NCBI GenBank assembly: GCA_905221605.1
Contig: CAJNDS010002489.1
Span: 1 to 64,000, forward strand
Length of the DNA stretch: 64,000 nucleotides
Reading direction: 5' to 3'
DNA from: Symbiodinium natans
Taxonomy: Eukaryota; Sar; Dinophyceae; Suessiales; Symbiodiniaceae
In this document: positions 57,328-64,000 of the stretch, piece after piece
How positions within the stretch are numbered: the stretch's first letter is position 1
Layout of the letters: each line of letters starts with the position of its first letter
Program-made: the position numbers and the translations under genes
The notes under the pieces: generated by a model
Told to the model about the DNA's origin: nothing
Database searches by the model: none
What the model saw: the letters and a program-made list of their open reading frames with translations, nothing else

Positions 57328-57422
57328 TTGGGATGTTCCCCCTGAAACTAACAGGGATTATAGTATAATCCCCTATGACAGTCCCTATTCAGGACTTGTT
57401 AGTACAAGGGCGGACATCCCAA
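57328..57422. mobile_element. MITE family A
   Basis: TTGGGATGTTCCCCCTGAAA and AAGGGCGGACATCCCAA. The centre is rearranged. Confidence 0.8.
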
Positions 57423-57430
57423 AGGGTTGT

Positions 57431-57544
57431 GCTTGAAGGTTCATGGGCGGTTCATGGGTAGTTAAGTAGGGTTGTTAGTACCCTAGAAAAGCAGTTGCAA
57501 CTGGAGTTGCCCCACCTGTAACCCCACTTATAACCTCTAAGTAG
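57431..57544. mobile_element. MITE family B
   Basis: GCTTGAAGGTTCATGGGCGG, then a second GGTTCATGGGTAGTTAAG, and ACCCCACTTATAACCTCTAAG. The left end is partly duplicated and the right terminal ACCCATGA is missing. Confidence 0.75.
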
Positions 57545-58117
57545 AAGAGGTTGGGGTTTTGAGCATTGTACTGAAAAGGGTGCCCCTATCTTCGGAAGCC
57601 CCCTCATTTGGAGCGCCTTTCGTAACACCTGGAAGGCCGTGCGCCCATGGAAACCGGTCCATTCGTTCCAGGGTGCCCTGTGCTCAGCTTGTCTAGGGGA
57701 TCCGACGTATGGGCCCTTAATTTCGGTCTTTTGTTATGTAACTCGTCTGTACACTACTAAGGATCAAACCTTAGATTCTCAACAGGAATTGTAGGGTTTA
57801 GGGCCCGTTTAGGGTTTGGGGGGTTTAGGGTTTAGGGTTGAACCTGCTGTGGCTTGGGACCTGGGTGCTTGACAGAGTTCTCCTTCGATGGCGCATCTTT
57901 ATCGAAGTTGCACATCCTCAGACAGGGATGCTCGGATGCTCAAACAGCCAAACAGAAAGTTCCAAGACCCACGTAAATCAGCACATGAAAGGAGCGGAAG
58001 GCATAGTCTCAGCCTGCAGGGGAAGGAAAATCAGAAAGCACAACCCCTGTGCTTCTACGTGATCAGGCCCATCATCAACACTAAACCCTATACCCCTTCC
58101 CCCTCTGTCGACTGTAC

Positions 58118-58180
58118 CCTAAACCCTAAACCCTAAACCCCTAAACCCTAAACCCCTAAACCCTAAACCCCTAAACCCTA
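58118..58180. repeat. CCCTAAA / CCCCTAAA alternating array
   Basis: 7-mers and 8-mers alternate (CCCTAAA, CCCCTAAA), giving a 15-bp higher-order period. Confidence 0.85.
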
Positions 58181-58538
58181 CTGCCCCTTCTACTTAGGGC
58201 ATCCGCAGCGTCACAGCAAAATCAAGCAAGGCACTCCCACAAGCTGAAAGTGAAGCCCTCCCGGGTGACCGCCGGCTTGTTCTTCAGCACAGGGTAGGGA
58301 TAGTGGCACCAGGTCCTCAGACTGGCTAAGGGCTTTAGGGAGTTCTAAACCGAACTAGGGAGGGACTTTTCGGGTACTGCCGGGTCAAGGGGAGAACATG
58401 GTTTAGGGTGTAGGGTTTAGGGTTCAGGGCCCAAGGGTGAAAAGCAAGCTCCACTACGTTAGCTTCCGCAATTATGCTATATACACATTTACATGTTATG
58501 TATGTACTTGTGCACATACATAATCGGCATGACTGATA

Positions 58539-58643
58539 TGGGGGTTTACGATATCAGGGCTACGTTATTGGGGTCAATTGATAAGGTGCTACTATTTGGG
58601 GGTCTACAGTAAAAAGAGGGTCCCCTGTCATCGTAAACCCCCC
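58539..58643. mobile_element. MITE family C-like, perfect ends
   Basis: GGGGGTTTACGATATCAGGG faces CATCGTAAACCCCCC. The interior GGGTCAATTGATAAGGTGCT is unique. Confidence 0.75.
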
Positions 58644-58733
58644 ATGTGAATGAAGGCCTTTCTTGCTCAAATTCTCAGAGCCTCGAAGACCTTCGAAGCC
58701 ACTGCTGCTTTCGGGCCTGTCTTGTGTTTGCTC

Positions 58734-58833
58734 TTGGGGTGTTCCCCATCTTCTAACAGTCCTTCGTAGGGATGATAATAGGGGGTACTATAATCCCTAT
58801 TAAGGACTGTTAGTTTAAGGGGGAATGTCCCAA
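58734..58833. mobile_element. MITE family A, well preserved
   Basis: TTGGGGTGTTCCCCATCTTC and TTTAAGGGGGAATGTCCCAA, with the arms AACAGTCCTTCGTAGGGATG and AATCCCTATTAAGGACTGTT. Confidence 0.9.
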
Positions 58834-59110
58834 GTTTGCTCTTTCGATGGCTGAACCTTTGCCTGGCCCGAGGGTCACATAAAGGTATGCCGCAAGCATC
58901 ACCAGGACAAAGTAGACCTGCGCCGTGAAGCTAGCTATGGATGAGGGCGGAGGCTTCCGGCTTCAGTCTTCAGCCTTCGCATTATTCTAACATCGGGTAG
59001 TTGAGATTCAGCACCCTTGGGAGGTTCACGGTGCCTTGCAGCTGGCTGAGTACATGCCCCTTCCTGCCCGAAACCCGGAAGCAAACGGCTGGATGGTACT
59101 AGAATCGTCA

Positions 59111-59220
59111 CTATACTTGAGGGTTCATGGGTAGCTATAGGTAGGATTGTTCGTGCCCTAAAAATGTTTTGACCGGCTCCAGATATAGTTGCCTTACTTA
59201 CAACCCCACTCATAACTACC
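59111..59220. mobile_element. MITE family B
   Basis: CTATACTTGAGGGTTCATGG and AACCCCACTCATAACTACCC. The right terminus is replaced by a CCCTAAA patch. Confidence 0.75.
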
Positions 59221-59488
59221 CTAAACCCTAAACCCTACACCCTAAACCCTAAGCCCTGAACCCCCAAACGGGATATGAGCCCTTTGAGTGCTGGAAGCGT
59301 GCCGCTCCGCCCAGAAGCTGGTCTTTCAAGGCGTCGAGGCCTGGGGAGCACAGGGTTCAGAGGTTTAGGGTTTAGGGTTTAGGGTTTAGGGTGGCCCTTA
59401 AATTATTAAACCCTCCGAAAACCATTCCGAAATTAGCGGCTTCAGAGGTTTAGGGTTTAGGGTTTTTCGGACCTACGGGTTTCTTGGG

Positions 59489-59583
59489 ATGGCCCTGAAA
59501 AAGCCTCTGAGAAATATTCCTGAATATGAACCTCTTACACCCAAGAAGGGGAAAATATGAAATGTCCCAAGGGCCTGCCTAGG
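59489..59583. mobile_element. intergenic copy of aquaporin introner 1
   Basis: ATGGCCCTGAAAAAGCCTCT, GAGAAATATTCCTGAATATG, CACCCAAGAAGGGGAAAATA and GAAATGTCCCAAGGGCCTG follow the intron at 63701-63804 almost base for base. It is not in a recognised gene. Confidence 0.8.
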
Positions 59584-59873
59584 AGATGTTTCACGCTCGC
59601 ACAAGGCAGGCAAGGCTTTAGGCTTTAGGGTTCAGGGTTCAGGGGTTCAGGGTTCCAGGGTTTCAGGGTGTGGGCTTACCTACAGTCGACGGCGCACGCT
59701 CACAGTGAACACAGCTTCTTGCCTCAAGTCTTGCGACCTATCGTATAAAGAGATCTGGTGGAACGCAGTGGAGGTAGTGTAGCACTACCATGTTGCAGGG
59801 GTGAAGCAGTCAGAAACAGTTGACCAAAGCGTCTTTCACCATTGCCCACAGGAACCCCCAGCTGCACAGCCTA

Positions 59874-59982
59874 CCCAGAGAGCCCAATACCCCTTAATTA
59901 AAGAATATACCTTAAATTATAAAGGGACCCTTATTGTGATTTAAGGAATATTCCTTAATTAAGGGGTATTGGGCTCTTTGGG
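59874..59982. mobile_element. near-perfect hairpin element (AGAGCCCAATACCCCTTAATT)
   Basis: CCCAGAGAGCCCAATACCCC and TTAATTAAAGAATA face TATTCCTTAATTAA and GGGGTATTGGGCTCTTTGGG. The stem is about 35 bp around an AT-rich centre. It is the best-preserved single-copy palindrome of the window. Confidence 0.85.
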
Positions 59983-60715
59983 TATGTGCCAGAGACTCAA
60001 ATTGACCTACTGGGAGGTTCAAGGGTAATTTGCACCTGGACCACTGGATAGAAGTCGGGTAACTCTTGGGACGGCTAGGTTACATAGCCTAGAATGGCTG
60101 GAACCGCTGGACGACCCACTGTCCCCGCAGATTTTCGGCCTGGGCTTACGGTTCAGGGTTTAGTGTTGTTGAGGCTTCTGCGCTTCTGGGGAATGTCAAT
60201 TATTGGATGAAATGGCGCCATCTTATTGCAAATAAAAGTAAGAACGGAAGGACTCGATCCACGAACGCACGCACTGGCTCTTCGGAAGACGTCCAACTTG
60301 CTAGCATCGACTTTTTTCTCTGTGGGCACTTGAGTCCCGCGAACCTTTGGCACCCCACCCGCCCTTGGCACCCCACCCGCCCTAAACCTTTGTTTCTCCT
60401 AAACCTTAAGCCAAAAACTCTTAACCTTAACTAACCTTTCGGGGCAAGAAAGATTCTGGTAGAGCCCCCGAAGACTATGAGTGAACTAGAGTCGGGGCAC
60501 TGAATTCTGCCACACTCTTCCCAGCGATGCCCAGCAGAGAGTAAGAAGACTTGGCAACTCCTGCATGGCTGACATGGCAGAGGGAGTCTTGCCCATGCCC
60601 CGGGTACGACTGCAAAAATTCGTCTTGCGGGTTTAGGGTTTAGGGTTTAGGGTATGTGGATCCGACTCCACGCCAAGATGCAGCCTGCAGCCAGCCAAAC
60701 AGCTTGAAGCAACTC

Positions 60716-60805
60716 AGGTATAGACTTACTAATAGTACTCCCTTATGGTCCCTAAATATAAATATACAATAATAACCCCCAAAACCTATTCTAATTGTTA
60801 CTCTC
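60716..60805 (-). mobile_element. MITE family D, reverse orientation
   Basis: TACTAATAGTACTCCCTTAT, GGTCCCTAAATATAAATATA and CCCCAAAACCTATTCTAATT are the complement of the elements at 36863 and 37511. Confidence 0.75.
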
Positions 60806-60955
60806 AACCCTACAAACCCCAAGACACCTGAACGCAGACTTCACGGTGCCTGCGAGGTCGGCAGCGATCTTGGCCCGGTGTAAGGATGCCTGCTGATCCT
60901 GGAGCTCTGCCTGGGCAGGGCAGGTCTCTACTCCCCGTAGAGTAATCATAAGCCT

Positions 60956-61780
60956 TGACATTTAGGGTTTAGGGTTTAGGGTTTAGGGCTTAGGGTTTCA
61001 AATCTTTCCGTGGGCTTTACATAAGCAGACAAAAACCAAACATGATTCTTCAAGGATGCGCGGAAGCTGGGATGTAGGGTTGCAGCTAAACCCTAAACAC
61101 CCAAGCATCCGAAGCCTGCCTGATGCAACTACCGGCACCTCATCTACAGGTCCCATGCCTCCCATGCCCGGTATATTCCCACCCTATCCTTCTAAACCCT
61201 AAACCCTAAACCCTAAACCCTCAACCCTAAACCCCTAAACCCCATACCTACTTCATTCCTAGCAGTTTCCCCTTTTGGGGTTCCTGTGGAGGTTCCCTTG
61301 CCATCCGATCCTGCGCCCTCAGCTTGCCAGCTTTCTCCGCCAGCAGCTCTTTGGACTGGCGCTGGACCAGCCTTGCCCGTTAGAGCGAGGGTTTAAGAAG
61401 GTTTAGGGTTAGGGTTTAGGGTTTAAGGTTTAGGGCTTTAGACACTTCGTGCCATGTGGGGAGGGCCGGCGGCCAGCTGAGCTAAATTATGGTGCTGTCT
61501 TTTCGGTACCCTATACCCCAAACCCGAAACTCCCCCAAAAAAGGCCGAGCTGTTGATCCAAGCTTCTTCTCCAAGGCGGCCTCCTGAGAGCGATCTGGGG
61601 GTTTGTGTTTAGGGGTTTGGGGCTTGGGGTTTTTGGGCTTAGGGGTTTGGGGCTTAGGGCTGCTGATCATATGGCTTGGCTCGGACATGCGACAGGAACC
61701 TTGCTCCCTTTTCTTTCGCCATCTCTCCAGCAGCATCCTTGATAAACTCAGCAGGCGCCAGTTCTCAGAGGAGCCATGCA
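60956..61780. other. 3' flank of the aquaporin gene; no further gene supported
   Basis: TTTAGGG/CCCTAAA patches (60960-61000, 61190-61245, 61385-61440) and a GGGGTTTGGGGCTTGGGG-like stretch (61610-61660) separate the aquaporin stop from unique filler. Confidence 0.6.
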
Positions 61781-63961
61781 TCACGCAGCAGCTTCCACGT
61801 CCATGGCCTCCTTCTGATGCGTGTCCTTCTCCAATCCCTTCGCACCATCATCCTTGTCCTCGCCATCCTCTTACTTCCCAAACACCCACAGGGTGAAAAG
61901 ATCAAAATTTCAGAATAAGGCTACCTTATAAGAGGCCAAAAGTTGAAAAGTTGGGTTTGAGCCACCAAGTCCTTGGCCACTTCAATGAACTCGCCGCGGT
62001 GCGTCATCCGGAAGAGGCATGCGGCCAGCAGGCCGCCGAAAAGCTCTGAAAAGAGCAGGGCGACCCAACTTCCCACGGGACCCATACCTTGGTAGTCCCG
62101 TAACCATATTCTAAGAAGGGTTTAGCTAGGGTTTAGGGTTTAGGGTTTAGGGTTTAGCGTTTAGGGTTTAGGGTTTAGGGTGTAGGGTTTAGGGTTTAGG
62201 GTACCCTTTCTTGGGGTTGGAGCTACTTTATGAGGAAACCTGGAACCCAAAAAAGGGGTAACACAAGTGTACCAATGGGCCACCAAGATGCCCCCCTTGC
62301 CCGGGTTCACCACGTTCCCGATCATGAGGCCGAGGACCACCGAGGGATTCAGCTCACCTCCCGAGACGGAGCCCACGGCAAAGCTCCCGCCGGTGACCTA
62401 AAGTGACCCAAGGGTTCACCTAGGAACAAAGAAAGGGTACCCCTTTTTGGTTTAAAGGGGCCTCTAAGAGAACCCAAGCCCTAGAAAAAGGGGAATAAGG
62501 GCCTACTCTGGGTCCTGGTGACCGTGGAGGCGATGATGAGTCCAAAGAGGTCTTTGGCATGGGGCTCCCGTACGGTGGCGATGCAGAGGACGACATAGCC
62601 CAGAATCATCGTGACGATCATTTCCGCGATGGAGGCCTGCACCAAGTCGAAGCCACTTCCCGGGACGAGCTTGATCGACTTGTCCGCAACGGCGGAGCCC
62701 ATGTGGTAAGCGGCATAAACCAATCCTGCAAGCAGTCCCCCGGCAATCTGAGCCAGGATGTAGCCTGCAGCATCATGTCGCGAGATCTTCTCACGGCCGC
62801 CAGCGAGAACTGCTAGGGTGACCGCTGGGTTGAGATGGGCACCGGAGACATTTCCCAGGGAGTAGATCATGCACATGAGGGCAGCAGCGGCGGAGTAGGC
62901 CGTGGCACGAGATCCGCTGACGATGTTCAGGCCGACCGTGACAACCAGCATAAAGGTCCCAAATGCTTCAGCCAAACAGCGTGTCTTGAGGTCTGGCTGG
63001 TCGCCAGCGGACTTCCCAAACTCTTCTGGCCGCAGTAGACGGTAAGCTCCAGCAGCCACGGCAGCACCGGCGAGCTCGGCACCAAACCAGACCAAGGCCC
63101 AGTGTGGGTCCTTACCACTGCCCAGGCCCAAAGTGACCGAGACCGCCGGATTGAGAGCAGCCCCCGAGATGCGCCCCACAGCATGGCCTCCCGCCAAGAC
63201 CACGAAGCCGATGGCCAGGCCATAGAACTGGTTCGGCGTGTTCCTCTTTGCCACGGCGCAGCAGAGCACAACGAACACAAGCATGGCGGTGTAGAGCAGC
63301 TCACCCCCGGCGGCGTAGCCTGCGTTGAAGGGAGGCACAGGGGCCACCACTGCCAGGTGCGGTGCGCAGACGATCTTGTAGACGGCCGCGGCGAGAAAGG
63401 CCCCCATGAACTGGAAGAGCCAGTACTTCATCATGCCTCCAAAGGACTTCTTCCCCAACAGGGCCATGGCGAACGTCACCGCCGGGTTGAGATGCCCACC
63501 CGAGATCGGCCCCGTGGCATAGATCATGACCATCAGTACCGAGGCGATGGATGTTGCGCCCCATGGCGACGGAGTCGGTGAGGTGACCACGCATCCGACA
63601 GTGAACACCAGGGCAAAGGTGCCAAGAGCTTCTGCAAAGAGAGGTGCCAACCCTCTGAGGAAAGCATTCAAGATGATCTTCATGTACTCGTCGGCGTTGC
63701 CTCGGATGGCCCTTAAAACCCTCTGAAAAATATTCCTCAACATGATCCTCTTTAACCCAATAAGGGAAAAAATTAAAATGTCCCGAGAGGGCCTACCGAG
63801 TTGCGCATCACCTCATTAAGGACCTCCTCGGGAGAGAGGCGAGGAGCGTCGCTGCGGCTCCCTTCACGGCCCTGAGCCGATGTCGAGCCATAGGCAGCAT
63901 CCGCCTGGCCTTCCAACAACACGCGATCCGGAGCTTCAACGGACTCTGCAGAGGCAGCCAT
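61781..63961 (-). CDS. tandem (double) aquaporin-like MIP channel, 5 exons, 547 aa
   Basis: Reconstructed exons on the minus strand: 63961-63805, 63700-62523, 62397-62292, 62087-61972, 61867-61781. The sum is 1644 bp, in frame from ATG to TGA. After a ~55-residue polar N-terminus come two consecutive major-intrinsic-protein domains, about 12 membrane segments in all. There are four half-helix boxes: SGGHLNPAVTF (NPA near 124), SGAALNPAVSV (236), SGAHLNPAVTL (343) and SGGELNPSVVL (NPS near 462; visible only after intron 2 is removed). The tail is charged (GEDKDDGAKGLEKDTHQKEA). The position after the second box of each domain, usually the selectivity-filter Arg (NPAR), is Val in both, so the pore is unlikely to be a strict water aquaporin. 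Glycerol, other small solutes or an unknown substrate are possible. No in-frame stop upstream of the ATG lies within the window, so the N-terminus could extend further. Confidence 0.87.
61868..61971 (-). mobile_element. introner, aquaporin intron 4 (GA-AG)
   Basis: The 104-bp intron begins GACTTGGTGGCTCAAACCC and ends GGGAAGTAAGAG. The flanking duplication is weak (GACT against GATG). The AT-rich interior with an internal AAGGTAGCCTTATT palindrome resembles cNBD intron 4. Excision gives VAK-DGEDKDD in frame to a TGA. Without it the frame stops after LFNFWPLIR. Confidence 0.7.
62088..62291 (-). mobile_element. introner, aquaporin intron 3 (GC-AG) enlarged by TTTAGGG repeats
   Basis: The element has CTTGGTGGCCCATTGG and GGGACTACCAAG termini, between GCAT and the diverged GTAT. 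The normal size for this family is ~112-129 bp; this one is 204 bp because a TTTAGGG array (62116-62202 on the plus strand) sits within it. Excision joins NPGKGG to MGPVGSWVALL. Confidence 0.83.
62116..62202. repeat. TTTAGGG array nested in an intron
   Basis: About eleven 7-mers, with TTTAGCG and TGTAGGG variants, lie inside the introner of aquaporin intron 3. Confidence 0.9.
62398..62522 (-). mobile_element. introner, aquaporin intron 2 (GT-AG, TSD GTCACC)
   Basis: The 125-bp intron lies between GTCACC copies. It starts GTCACCAGGACCCAGAGTAG and ends GGGTCACTTTAG. Excision joins LIIAST to VTGGSFAVGSVSGG, uniting the last helix with the fourth NPA-type box. Confidence 0.88.
63701..63804 (-). 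mobile_element. introner, aquaporin intron 1 (GC-AG, TSD GCAAC)
   Basis: The 104-bp intron has termini CTCGGTAGGCCC and GGGCCATCCGAG (12-bp near-perfect inverted repeats) between GCAA(C) copies. Excision joins LNEVM to RNADEYMKI in frame. Copies outside genes lie at 59489-59583 and 38665-38752. Confidence 0.9.
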
Positions 63962-64000
63962 TGTGAATCGAGTTTCAGTCAGCTTCGTGGGTCTTCGAAG

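Overview
The window looks like nuclear DNA of a dinoflagellate or a close alveolate relative. Four things point that way: intron donors are GT, GC or GA, always with an AG acceptor; almost every intron is a short inverted-repeat element flanked by a target-site duplication (an introner); gene density is very low; and degenerate plant/alveolate-type telomere repeats (TTTAGGG/CCCTAAA and 8-, 9- and 24-bp variants) are scattered across nearly all of the intergenic DNA on both strands. Genus cannot be fixed from sequence alone. Introner-rich dinoflagellates such as Amoebophrya, Polarella or Symbiodiniaceae are candidates.

Layout. 1-2385 is a foreign-looking AT-rich block that starts in poly(A). 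2390-7150 holds minus-strand gene pieces: a ParB/sulfiredoxin-like exon, three tandem copies of a ~1.06-kb unit (copies 2 and 3 nearly identical), an Ala/Pro-rich ORF and a lectin-like beta-trefoil ORF. 7.2-17.5 kb is mostly telomere-like satellite and unique filler. 17586-21802 (minus) is a complete eight-exon gene that I reconstructed; it encodes a 1149-residue protein with about six tandem cyclic-nucleotide-binding-like domains. 22-61 kb is a sea of MITE-like palindromic elements (at least five families), telomere-like arrays, an AT-rich island (31.25-33.25 kb) and a 1.9-kb terminal-inverted-repeat element (48170-50084) with internal hairpin repeats. 61781-63961 (minus) is a second complete gene of five exons, encoding a 547-residue double aquaporin with four NPA-type boxes.

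The main biological result is the intron system. In both reconstructed genes all 11 introns obey one rule. The element inserted at a 4-6 bp target beginning with G; the left target copy supplies the 5' splice dinucleotide (GT, GC or GA), the right end of the inverted repeat supplies AG, and excision restores the reading frame. Assuming a donor at the nearby GTAG inside the element instead shifts the frame in most introns checked. Relatives of some introners lie between genes as ordinary MITEs, two introns of one gene carry near-identical copies, and one intron has been enlarged by a TTTAGGG array. The intergenic MITEs show the same nesting of telomere repeats inside palindromes.

No rRNA, tRNA, CRISPR array, autonomous transposase or reverse transcriptase was recognised.
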